Assembly: GCF_900101705.1 (NCBI RefSeq)
Contig: NZ_FNAC01000033.1
Span: 1 to 56,003 of the forward strand
Length of the DNA stretch: 56,003 nt
Direction of reading: 5' to 3'
Source: Algoriphagus faecimaris
GTDB taxonomy: Bacteria > Bacteroidota > Bacteroidia > Cytophagales > Cyclobacteriaceae
The translations under genes and the position numbers were made by a program. Positions within the stretch are counted from its first letter, which is position 1, and the number at the start of each line of letters is the position of its first letter. The notes beneath the pieces were generated by a model, which was not told the origin of the DNA, made no database searches, and worked only from the letters and a program-made list of their open reading frames with translations. Of this stretch, positions 16,386-23,660 are shown one piece after another.

Positions 16386-17450
16386 CTAATTTTCGATTTC
16401 TGAAAAAACGTTTTTGAGTGCGCTTATCAGGGTTTCATTTTCATATCGTGTGCCTACTGTAATGCGGAGGCAATCCTCACAAAGGACCACCTTAGATCGG
16501 TTGCGGACGATGATCTTTGAATCTATAAGCGCCTGATATACCTCATTTGCTTTTGGCATTTTGACCAAGAGAAAATTAGCCTGAGAAGGGAAGACTTTTT
16601 GAATAAAAGTCAAATTTGACAATTCCTTTTCTAGATAAGCTCTTTCCTCTAAAATCTCCGCAATCATTCGGTTAACTTTACCAACATTTTGGATGGATTC
16701 TAATACGGTATCTTGAGTCAAGCCGGAGATATTATAGGGTGGTTTGATTTTATTTAAAATCTGTATCAGCTCTCTAGAAGCAAAAGCCATCCCGAGTCTA
16801 AGTGATGCCAAACCCCAAGCCTTGGAAAAGGTCTGCATGACTAATAAATTGGGAAATTCACTGAGATGCGTCGTAAAACTCGGTTCGTCATTGAAATCGA
16901 TATAGGCCTCATCTACGACTACTATACCTTCGAATTTTTGAAGGATATAGAGGATATTTTGGCGATTGACCTTATTGCCACTAGGGTTATTTGGGCTACA
17001 AATGAAAATGATTTTGGTATTTGCATCTACCTTTTCGAAGATCAAATCCACCTGTAATTGAAAGTCTATGCTGAGTGATACCTTTTTGGTCTCCACATCA
17101 TTGATCGCAGCACTTACTTCGTACATGCCGTAGGTGGGAGGTAGGAGAATCACATTGTCTTTTCCTGGCCTGCAAAATGCCCTAAATAAAAGGTCAATGG
17201 CTTCATCGGAGCCATTTCCCAAGAATATCTGACTCGGGTCTACTTGTTTTATTTTTGATATTTCGGTTTTTAAAGCCAGCTGATAGGGGTCAGGGTATCT
17301 GTTGAAATCTTCATCGGTGATAGAGCCATAGGGGTTCTCATTGGCATCTAGAAATATCCCTTCTTTACCTGAATATTCATCCCTAGCCGAAGTATAAGGC
17401 TGGATTTTGGCAATATGGGGACGTAGCAGAGAATTCAGGTCGAAACTCAT
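16386..17450 (-). CDS. hisC: Histidinol-phosphate aminotransferase
   Basis: PLP-dependent transaminase forming histidinol phosphate from imidazole-acetol phosphate and glutamate. Fold type I features are clear: LDANENPYG at 35-43, GNGSDEAIDLLFRAF, SPNNPSGN, VVDEAYIDF, and the PLP lysine K210 in FSKAWGLASLRLG. Length 354 residues is normal. Its ATG overlaps the hisD stop by four bases, so translation is coupled to hisD. Confidence 0.95.
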   Translation of the reverse strand: MSFDLNSLLRPHIAKIQPYTSARDEYSGKEGIFLDANENPYGSITDEDFNRYPDPYQLALKTEISKIKQVDPSQIFLGNGSDEAIDLLFRAFCRPGKDNVILLPPTYGMYEVSAAINDVETKKVSLSIDFQLQVDLIFEKVDANTKIIFICSPNNPSGNKVNRQNILYILQKFEGIVVVDEAYIDFNDEPSFTTHLSEFPNLLVMQTFSKAWGLASLRLGMAFASRELIQILNKIKPPYNISGLTQDTVLESIQNVGKVNRMIAEILEERAYLEKELSNLTFIQKVFPSQANFLLVKMPKANEVYQALIDSKIIVRNRSKVVLCEDCLRITVGTRYENETLISALKNVFSEIEN

Positions 17451-18742
17451 AAATTATTTTCTTTCAGGTAATTGAGTCTGATGGTCACAGCATTTTTGTG
17501 TGCGTCAAGGAGCTCATTTTCAGCCATGATTTCTACTGTAGGTCCGAGGTTTTTCAAGCCTTCCGGACTTATTTTTTGATAGGTGATTTTTTTGACAAAG
17601 GAATCAAGTGATACTCCGCTGTAGTTTCTCGCGTAGCCGTAAGTGGGCAGGGTGTGATTGGTGCCTGAAGCATAATCTCCCGCAGACTCAGGTGTATAAT
17701 TTCCTATGAAAATAGATCCGGCATTCACTATAGCATCCACTGTTTCTTCCTCTTTTTGCACAGAAATAATAAGGTGCTCGGGAGCATATTCATTGATAAG
17801 GGCAATCGCCTCATCTTCATCTTGCAATACCACTGCTACAGAATTATTCAAGGCCTTTTTGGCTATATCTCTTCTTGAAAGCTTTTCGAGCTGCTTGTTG
17901 ATTTCTTTCAGTACTTTTTTCGCAAATTTTTCTGTGTGAGTCACCAACACTACTTGTGAATCTACTCCATGCTCAGCTTGAGACAATAAATCTGCGGCGA
18001 CAAAGGAAGGAACTGCAGATTCGTCAGCATATACCAACACTTCTGAAGGCCCCGCCGGCATATCGATAGCCACTCCGTATTTGGTAGCTAGTTGTTTGGC
18101 TGCGGTCACAAATTGATTGCCCGGCCCAAATATTTTATCCACCTGAGGCACTGATGCTGTCCCAAAGGTCATGGCCGCCACGGCTTGTGCACCGCCCACT
18201 TTGACAATCTTGTGGATCCCAATTAACTGAGCGGTGAACAGGATAGCAGGGTGCACTTTTCCCTCTCGATTGGGAGGCGTACAAAGGACAATTTCTTTAC
18301 ATCCAGCGATCTTGGCCGGAACTCCTAGCATCAAAACAGTACTAAATAAGGGTGCAGTACCTCCCGGAATGTATAATCCCACTCGCTGTACGGCTACACT
18401 TCTGCGTTTGCAGAGCACACCGGGCATGACTTCTTCTACCAGTTCGGGACTAGCTTGGGCTTGGTGAAAACGTTCAATATTTGCTTTGGCAGTCTCAATA
18501 GCTTGTCTCAGCTCAGGACTTAAGGCGGCAGAAGCAGCCAAAATCTCCTCTTCTGAGACCAATAAGCTATCCAAGTCAACATGATCGTATTCATGGGCAA
18601 ACTTGTATAAAGCCTTATCCCCGTTCCGTTTGACTTTTCTTAGGATGGGTTTAACTATTTTGTTGATCTCTTTGGTTTTAAAAACAGGACGGGCCAATTC
18701 TTTTTTCCAAGTAGAAGGAGCGGGATTTACAAGAATATTCAT
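17447..18742 (-). CDS. hisD: Histidinol dehydrogenase
   Basis: Catalyses the last two oxidations of the pathway, L-histidinol to L-histidine, with NAD and zinc. The family motifs are complete: VGLYIPGGTAPLFSTVLM, AGCKEIVLCTPP, VGGAQAVAAMTFGT, KIFGPGNQFVTAAK, DMPAGPSEVLVYAD and the C-terminal ESAGDYASGTNHTLPTYG. Length 431 residues fits. It begins 14 bases after hisG and overlaps hisC by four bases, as expected for a single transcript. Confidence 0.96.
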   Translation of the reverse strand: MNILVNPAPSTWKKELARPVFKTKEINKIVKPILRKVKRNGDKALYKFAHEYDHVDLDSLLVSEEEILAASAALSPELRQAIETAKANIERFHQAQASPELVEEVMPGVLCKRRSVAVQRVGLYIPGGTAPLFSTVLMLGVPAKIAGCKEIVLCTPPNREGKVHPAILFTAQLIGIHKIVKVGGAQAVAAMTFGTASVPQVDKIFGPGNQFVTAAKQLATKYGVAIDMPAGPSEVLVYADESAVPSFVAADLLSQAEHGVDSQVVLVTHTEKFAKKVLKEINKQLEKLSRRDIAKKALNNSVAVVLQDEDEAIALINEYAPEHLIISVQKEEETVDAIVNAGSIFIGNYTPESAGDYASGTNHTLPTYGYARNYSGVSLDSFVKKITYQKISPEGLKNLGPTVEIMAENELLDAHKNAVTIRLNYLKENNL

Positions 18743-18756
18743 ACGTACAAAAATTT

Positions 18757-19617
18757 TTAGATGACCATTTTTTCAATCGGTACTACCAAGATTCCTTCAG
18801 CACCTGCCGCTCGAAGTTCTTCGATATTTTCCCAGAATTGATCTTCACTGAGTACCGAGTGTACAGAAGACCAGCCCTCTTGGGCAAGTGGCAAAATAGT
18901 AGGGCTTCGCATACCGGGGATCAAGCTGATAATTTTGTCCAGTGATGCATTGGGTGCATTAAGAAGGACGTATTTGTTGCTTTTGCCTTTTTGAACAGCA
19001 TTGATTCTGAAGAGAAGTTTTTCTGCTATTTCTGATTTCCAATCCTCCAATTGACTATTGGCGATCAGCACTGCCTCAGATTTGAAGATTTCTTCTACTT
19101 CCTTGAGTCCATTCATCATCAGCGTGGAGCCTGAACTGACGATATCGCAGATGCCTTCTGCCAAGCCGATAGAAGGAGCGATCTCCACAGATCCGGAGAT
19201 TTCGTGAATGTCTGCAGATATATTTTTGGAGGCTAAATAGTCCCCAAGAATTTTCGGATAGGAGGTGGCTATATTTTTTCCTTCAAAATACTGTATTCCA
19301 TTGTATTCCTGTCCTTTGGGGATGGCTAGGGAAAGTCTACATTTAGAAAACCCTAGTTTTTTGAGGGTTTTGACTTTTTTGTCTTTTTCGACAAGCTCAT
19401 TTTCTCCTACAATCCCCAAGTCTGCCACTCCATCAGCAACATAGCCGGGAATGTCATCGTCTCTGAGGAATAGAAACTCGATGGGGAAGTTGGTGGAGGT
19501 TGATTTTAATTTACCTGTTCCGTTGTAGAATTTGATTCCACATTCTTTGATCAGGCTGAGAGAATCATCGGATAGTCTGCCACTTTTTTGGACAGCGATG
19601 CGAATTATTTTTTCCAT
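18757..19617 (-). CDS. hisG: ATP phosphoribosyltransferase, long form
   Basis: First, committed step of histidine synthesis: ATP + PRPP to phosphoribosyl-ATP. At 286 residues this is the long form with a C-terminal ACT-like regulatory domain (about 210-286, LLNAPNASLDKIISLIPGMRSPTILPL), the part that binds histidine for feedback inhibition in this family; no HisZ partner is needed. The catalytic part shows IAVQKSGRLSDDSL and the PRPP loop around EGICDIVSSGSTL. First structural gene of the operon, preceded by the HisL leader. Confidence 0.95.
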   Translation of the reverse strand: MEKIIRIAVQKSGRLSDDSLSLIKECGIKFYNGTGKLKSTSTNFPIEFLFLRDDDIPGYVADGVADLGIVGENELVEKDKKVKTLKKLGFSKCRLSLAIPKGQEYNGIQYFEGKNIATSYPKILGDYLASKNISADIHEISGSVEIAPSIGLAEGICDIVSSGSTLMMNGLKEVEEIFKSEAVLIANSQLEDWKSEIAEKLLFRINAVQKGKSNKYVLLNAPNASLDKIISLIPGMRSPTILPLAQEGWSSVHSVLSEDQFWENIEELRAAGAEGILVVPIEKMVI

Positions 19618-19713
19618 GATGCAAGTTACACTTAGAAATAAAAGGCTGGTAATAAATTAGTGGTGAATGGCCGAATCCCTATCATCAGCGTCACCGGGTG
19701 GGGGTATAAAAAT

Positions 19714-19729
19714 ATTCCTCAATGGGAAT
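19714..19729 (-). promoter_or_regulatory. Candidate attenuator hairpin at the end of the his leader
   Basis: On the minus strand, attcc and ggaat pair around a 6-base loop (cattga) and are followed by an A and five T (19708-19712), a weak terminator-like shape. Its left arm lies inside the last His/Ser codons of the leader. The same bases can instead pair with gggatg upstream (19743-19748), giving two exclusive structures. The stem is short, so termination here is a proposal; a larger weak pairing (ggtga/tcacc) lies further down, towards hisG. Confidence 0.4.
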
Positions 19730-19802
19730 GATGGAAATGATGCATCCCGTCTCTATGAAGCGGGGCATTAAAAATCTCAATTGCGGGGATGAGTTGTTTC
19801 AT
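19719..19802 (-). CDS. hisL: Histidine operon leader peptide
   Basis: A 27-codon frame reading ATG-AAA-CAA and ending Met-His-His-Phe-His-His-Ser-His-stop (TGA at 19719-19721). Six of 27 residues are His, five of them in the last seven, all encoded CAT. It lies about 100 bases upstream of hisG, on the same strand, 8 bases downstream of a good promoter -7 box. This is what amino-acid-sensing leader peptides look like: ribosomes stall on the His codons when charged tRNA-His is scarce, and this changes expression of the genes behind. I infer the function from composition and place; the downstream switch is not clear. Too short for ordinary gene callers. Confidence 0.8.
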   Translation of the reverse strand: MKQLIPAIEIFNAPLHRDGMHHFHHSH

Positions 19803-19810
19803 TTCGAAAG

Positions 19811-19840
19811 CAAATATACGTTCCCCTATCAAACAGGCAA
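19811..19840 (-). promoter_or_regulatory. Promoter of the his leader and operon
   Basis: On the minus strand TTG (19838-19840), a 19-base spacer, and TATATTTG (19811-19818), an exact match to the Bacteroidota TTG/TAnnTTTG promoter. The transcript would start within a few bases of the hisL ATG at 19802, so the leader mRNA would have almost no 5' untranslated part. Confidence 0.7.
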
Positions 19841-19972
19841 GTCCGCGAACTGTTTTTTAAAAGTTAAATTCATTTGAGATCGAAAGCGTAGGTTTTTGGA
19901 GTAAGTTTCAAAATCAAACTGTAAATTCTTAAAACACTCAACATCCTTTTACGGAGTGATTGCTGAAAGTAA

Positions 19973-20680
19973 TCATGCTTTTTTAGGTATCACCTCCAGA
20001 GTAAAGTCCATGATGGCCTGGTAGCCTTTGTCCGAAGGATGGATTAGATCCTGAGAAAAGAAGTCCGGTTCTAGGTCTAGATGGAGAGTTTGATAGTACA
20101 AGATTGGGTTTGCGGATGCCAAATTCTGCATTTCAGATGTGAGGTACCTGCGCTGGATTTTGAGGTAGGATTGAAGTGTTTTGGGAAAGGCAGGAAATAA
20201 ATGAACAGGAGGAATGTCCGCTAAATAGATCCAACTGGGTTGAAATCTATGCTCGAGATATCCAATCAGTTCTTGGAGTTGCTGCTTAAAACGTTTAGGG
20301 TGGGTTAGTTTGAAGGAATCATTAGCTCCCAAAAACAGGAGTATTCCTTCTTTTTCTCCTGCGAGCTGTTCGAGATCTTTCCTGAAATAAGGCAAGCACT
20401 CACCTGTACGAATTCCGTTTTTCCCAAAGTTGTAGACTTGTATTTCCGGTCCAAGGGCTTGATAGAATTTACCTGCTAGTGTTTGGCTTTGATCAGAAGC
20501 TCCGACACCTGCTGCAGTAGATTCTCCCAAAATCAAGTACTGATCAGGTCCACTTCCTGGGATCAAGCGTTCACTTTGGGCTGGAGGAAGTGGGAATCTT
20601 TTTTTGACAGAACTTGCCTGCCAGGCTAAGTATGGAAGCATGGGGTATAGCCTAAGCTGAAAAAGTGTATACGAATACAT
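19973..20680 (-). CDS. SGNH/GDSL-family hydrolase
   Basis: A 235-residue esterase-like protein. The SGNH blocks are visible: block I ILGESTAAGVGASDQ with the catalytic serine (GES instead of GDS), the glycine in NFGKNGIRTGE, block III GANDSFKLTHP with the oxyanion asparagine, and block V DLIHPSDKGY with the catalytic Asp and His. The substrate (acetyl ester or lipid) cannot be told. No signal peptide; the first 40 residues are not part of the fold, and the start could be the internal ATG at codon 14. It follows the SUI1-like gene on the same strand. Confidence 0.82.
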   Translation of the reverse strand: MYSYTLFQLRLYPMLPYLAWQASSVKKRFPLPPAQSERLIPGSGPDQYLILGESTAAGVGASDQSQTLAGKFYQALGPEIQVYNFGKNGIRTGECLPYFRKDLEQLAGEKEGILLFLGANDSFKLTHPKRFKQQLQELIGYLEHRFQPSWIYLADIPPVHLFPAFPKTLQSYLKIQRRYLTSEMQNLASANPILYYQTLHLDLEPDFFSQDLIHPSDKGYQAIMDFTLEVIPKKA

Positions 20681-20717
20681 CCGTTAAAAATTAAAGCTTC
20701 TAAGCATCCTTTTCCAC

Positions 20718-21071
20718 TCAACCACCGGATTTTTTGGCCTTATATCCCGCTGAGAGTAGCACCTGAAGTACCTTATCCCTGTGATCTCCCTGAATCAGGA
20801 TTTCTCCCTCTTTAGCTGACCCACCTACACCACATTTGGTTTTGAGCATTTTACCCAAGTCTTTCAAATCATCTTCACTGCCTACAAATCCGTCGACAAG
20901 CGTAACTTGCTTGCCTGCTCGGGCTTTTTTGTCCAACATGACTTTGAGGTTTTGCTGCGCAGGGGGAAGTGTGTTTTGGTTTTCTTCCGAATCGTAATCA
21001 AACTCAAAGCGGTCATCGGTCGAATAGACCATTCCGTCACGTTTCTTCCAGTCGTTGTTTCTTTTTGCCAT
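20718..21071 (-). CDS. SUI1/YciH-like translation factor
   Basis: A 117-residue protein homologous to the eIF1/SUI1 family (YciH in E. coli). The SUI1 domain is the C-terminal 80 residues, with KQVTLVDGFVGSEDDLKDLGKMLKTKCGVGGSAKEGEILIQGDHRDKVLQVL in outline. YciH affects start-site fidelity on the small ribosomal subunit and may act in stress; here the role is inferred. The ATG at 21069-21071 is preferred to a TTG two codons upstream. Confidence 0.88.
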   Translation of the reverse strand: MAKRNNDWKKRDGMVYSTDDRFEFDYDSEENQNTLPPAQQNLKVMLDKKARAGKQVTLVDGFVGSEDDLKDLGKMLKTKCGVGGSAKEGEILIQGDHRDKVLQVLLSAGYKAKKSGG

Positions 21072-21082
21072 AGCCAAAATTA

Positions 21083-21112
21083 AAAAAAGCCTGCATCTTA
21101 AGGCAGGCTTTT
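21083..21112 (-). terminator. Terminator after the UspA gene
   Basis: Stem aaagcctgc / gcaggcttt with an 8-base loop, just after the UspA-like stop. On the minus strand it is followed by a run of seven T, so the UspA transcript should end before the SUI1-like gene. The plus strand also has a short T-run. Confidence 0.88.
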
Positions 21113-21116
21113 GTTA

Positions 21117-21971
21117 TTATTCTTTAGTTCTAAAGGTCCAAACAGGCCTTTTTGCGTGATTAACTACGTCTTCTGCGATGCTTCCTGTGATCAAATGCAT
21201 AAACCCTGTCCTCCCGTTGGTTGCCATTGCGATCAGGTCTGCTTTGATATCCTCTGCAAACTCGATGATGCCACCTTCTTCGGAAAGGGAATTGTAGATT
21301 TCCGCTTTCACATTTTCGAAATTAAACTGCTTGGTGAAGTATCTTATTCGCTGAAGTGATTCACGACTTGTCTCAAAAGTGCCCGGCGTATTGACAATAA
21401 CGAAATATAGCTCCGCATCAAATAAATGCTTTAATCGCTTCACTCTTGCTGCTACTTCTGGTGAGTTTTCTCTGAAATCACTGGCAAATACAATCTTTTT
21501 GATGTCCTTAGGATGAATGGCACTCTTGATCGTGACCACGGGACATTGTGAATTTCGAACAACCTTCTCGGTATTGCTACCGATCAAGATTTCTTCCAAT
21601 CCGGAGGAACCTTGAGAACCCATCACTACAAGATCAGGTTTTTCGGCCTCGATCGATTCGTAAATGCCTTTGAAAGCATTTCCCATTTTCAAGTTGGTAG
21701 AAAATTTGAAATCGCTTTTTTCATATTTCTTCTCCAAATCGGCCATTTGGGTTTTTCTTCTATTGGTAAGCTCAATAAAGAAGATTTGATTTTCCATTTC
21801 AGGAATCATTTCTCCACCTCCCATGGTACCAAATCCAGTATTTGCAGGGATTTCCATCACATGAAGTACTTCTACATGGACATTGTCCAGTCGCTCTGCA
21901 AGGGCAATACTGAAATCTAGAGCAAATTGTGCTTTTTCAGAGAAATCGTAGGGTACGAGTATTTTGGTCAT
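21117..21971 (-). CDS. Universal stress protein, two UspA domains
   Basis: A 284-residue tandem UspA protein. Domain 1 (about 2-145) starts ILVPYDFSEKAQFALDFSIALAE and ends with the nucleotide-binding G-x2-G-x9-G(S) type stretch MGSQGSSGLEEILIGSNTEKVVRNSQCPVVTI. Domain 2 (about 150-284) has FASDFRENSPE and MATNGRTGFMHLITGSIAEDVV. Such proteins bind ATP and help in stress survival; specific partners are unknown. The ATG at 21969-21971 is preferred to an upstream TTG. Ends at a strong terminator. Confidence 0.9.
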   Translation of the reverse strand: MTKILVPYDFSEKAQFALDFSIALAERLDNVHVEVLHVMEIPANTGFGTMGGGEMIPEMENQIFFIELTNRRKTQMADLEKKYEKSDFKFSTNLKMGNAFKGIYESIEAEKPDLVVMGSQGSSGLEEILIGSNTEKVVRNSQCPVVTIKSAIHPKDIKKIVFASDFRENSPEVAARVKRLKHLFDAELYFVIVNTPGTFETSRESLQRIRYFTKQFNFENVKAEIYNSLSEEGGIIEFAEDIKADLIAMATNGRTGFMHLITGSIAEDVVNHAKRPVWTFRTKE

Positions 21972-22042
21972 TGTCAAAAAGGTTAATGTTTATGCCAAAT
22001 TAACAGATTTTTTAGATCAAAAAAGGATTTGAACCCGAATGA

Positions 22043-22951
22043 TCAAAAAAGAATCCCTAGTCCAAACAGGAGTACCCATAGTAAGGTGCTTAATGCCATT
22101 CTTTTCAAAAAAGGATCTGTTTCTTTCGAAGAACTGGCTCTTTGTACCCCTAGTCCGACTAAGATCATCAGTGGCAAAGCAATTAAGGCTAATAATGAGT
22201 AGTAATGCTCTGACAAAATAGCCCATAGAATCAAGCTGATATTACCAAGGTCCACCAAAGCCCAATTGTAGGTGATGGCCCATTTTTTTCCAATCCTCAC
22301 CGGGATTGATTTTTTGCCGGCATTTTTATCTGATTCTATGTCTCTAATATTATTAATGTTCAAAACTGCGGTGCTAAAAAAACCGACAGCAGAAGCGATC
22401 AATAGTGAAGCGGGAGAAAAGGAGAGGGTATGAAGGAAATACGTTCCTAATACACCCAAAAGACCAAAAAACAAGAAAACTGAGATGTCTCCCAGGCCGG
22501 CATAGCCATAGGGATTTTTTCCCGAAGTGTAGGTTATGGCCGCCCAAATCGCTGACAAACCCAAGCCTAGAAATAAAAGGAAAAGCTTCCAATCCTGGAG
22601 TGCAATGAAAATCAATAATAAACCAGAGATAAGCGATAAAGCTCCAAAAAGGATCATGGCTTTTTTCATTTCGGAAAGGCTGATAAGACCTGATTGAACA
22701 GCTCGGATTGGACCTTCTCGCTCAGCTGAATCTGCTCCGTGAACCGAATCTCCGTAATCATTGGAAAGGTTTGACAGAATCTGTAAAAAGGTTGTCGTCA
22801 GTGCGGCCAAAAGTAAGACCTCCCAGCGGAAGTCACTGTCATATGCTGCCAAAAAGGAACCTGCTAAAATACTGGCTAGGGCTAGGGGTAAAGTTCGAAG
22901 CCTGACTGCATGTAGCCAGGCTTCTTTTTTAGAACTTAATTCTTTATCCAC
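22043..22951 (-). CDS. menA: 1,4-dihydroxy-2-naphthoate polyprenyltransferase
   Basis: An integral membrane UbiA-family enzyme that attaches the isoprenoid tail in menaquinone synthesis. The two Asp-rich motifs are present: NLSNDYGDSVHGADSAEREGP and NINNIRDIESDKNAGKKSIPVRIG. Eight or nine hydrophobic segments span the 302 residues. The start is GTG (22949-22951), fitting MenA length; no better ATG is near. It starts 13 bases after the glutathione peroxidase gene, suggesting one transcript. Confidence 0.93.
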   Translation of the reverse strand: MDKELSSKKEAWLHAVRLRTLPLALASILAGSFLAAYDSDFRWEVLLLAALTTTFLQILSNLSNDYGDSVHGADSAEREGPIRAVQSGLISLSEMKKAMILFGALSLISGLLLIFIALQDWKLFLLFLGLGLSAIWAAITYTSGKNPYGYAGLGDISVFLFFGLLGVLGTYFLHTLSFSPASLLIASAVGFFSTAVLNINNIRDIESDKNAGKKSIPVRIGKKWAITYNWALVDLGNISLILWAILSEHYYSLLALIALPLMILVGLGVQRASSSKETDPFLKRMALSTLLWVLLFGLGILF

Positions 22952-22964
22952 TGATTAATAGTTA

Positions 22965-23555
22965 TTACTGAGATACTAGTGAAAGTATTTGTTCATCTAG
23001 GGGTGTCACAGAAGAGGGAAAGAACTTTTCTAATTCCCCTGCTTCGTTGACGTAATATTTACAGAAATTCCATGAAGGCTCCTGATTATTCCATCCATTT
23101 TCTTTTTCGTCAGAAAGCCATCTGTAAAGTGGGTGTTTGTCAAATCCCTTGACAGAGATTTTCTCAAAAACAGGGAAGGTTACGCCATAGTTGGCAGAAC
23201 AGAATTCTTTGATTTCCTCATTGCTGCCCGGTTCTTGTCCTCCAAAATTATTGGCAGGAAAGGCCAAGATGACGATTTTGTCACCGTAATTCTCATGGAG
23301 CTCTTGCAGGGCTTCATATTGTGGAGTATAGCCACATTTGGAAGCCACATTGACGAGTAGAACTTTTTTGCCTTTAAACTGCTCGAAACTTACTTCGTTT
23401 CCGTCGAGATCCTTGAGCTTGAAATCGTAAAATTTACTTTCCATGGTTTCTTGATTAAGGGTTGATTCGCTCGATATATAATCAGCTGGGCGCTCCAATG
23501 TTTTGCCACAAGCTAAGGTGGCCGTAAGCATGAGAATTGAAAGAAGTTTTTTCAT
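22965..23555 (-). CDS. Lipoprotein glutathione peroxidase (Cys type)
   Basis: A 196-residue thiol peroxidase of the glutathione-peroxidase family, reducing peroxides with a cysteine (C74 in VNVASKCGYTPQYEAL) rather than selenocysteine. The other catalytic positions are visible: Q in FPANNFGGQEPG and the W/N of EPSWNFCKYYVNEAG. Unlike the usual cytoplasmic form it starts with a lipoprotein signal, with lipobox TLAC (cysteine at residue 16), so it should be anchored in the envelope. Reductant is probably thioredoxin-like. Precedes menA. Confidence 0.9.
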   Translation of the reverse strand: MKKLLSILMLTATLACGKTLERPADYISSESTLNQETMESKFYDFKLKDLDGNEVSFEQFKGKKVLLVNVASKCGYTPQYEALQELHENYGDKIVILAFPANNFGGQEPGSNEEIKEFCSANYGVTFPVFEKISVKGFDKHPLYRWLSDEKENGWNNQEPSWNFCKYYVNEAGELEKFFPSSVTPLDEQILSLVSQ

Positions 23556-23660
23556 TGTAATAAAATTAGAGGTTAGTGGACGCTCAGGTTTCCTGTAAAG
23601 GTAAGTCTGTTTTTTTTGCAGGTTATCTTTGGTGAATATTCATTCAAGACGGACCACCGC

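Larger units (their letters stand above)
19618..19972. other. Regulatory spacer upstream of hisG
   Basis: About 355 bases. The part from 19618 to about 19840 holds the his promoter, the leader peptide and candidate hairpins, listed separately. The rest, 19841-19972, lies between the promoter and the end of the SGNH hydrolase gene; it is AT-rich and I see no gene or clear terminator in it. Confidence 0.6.
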
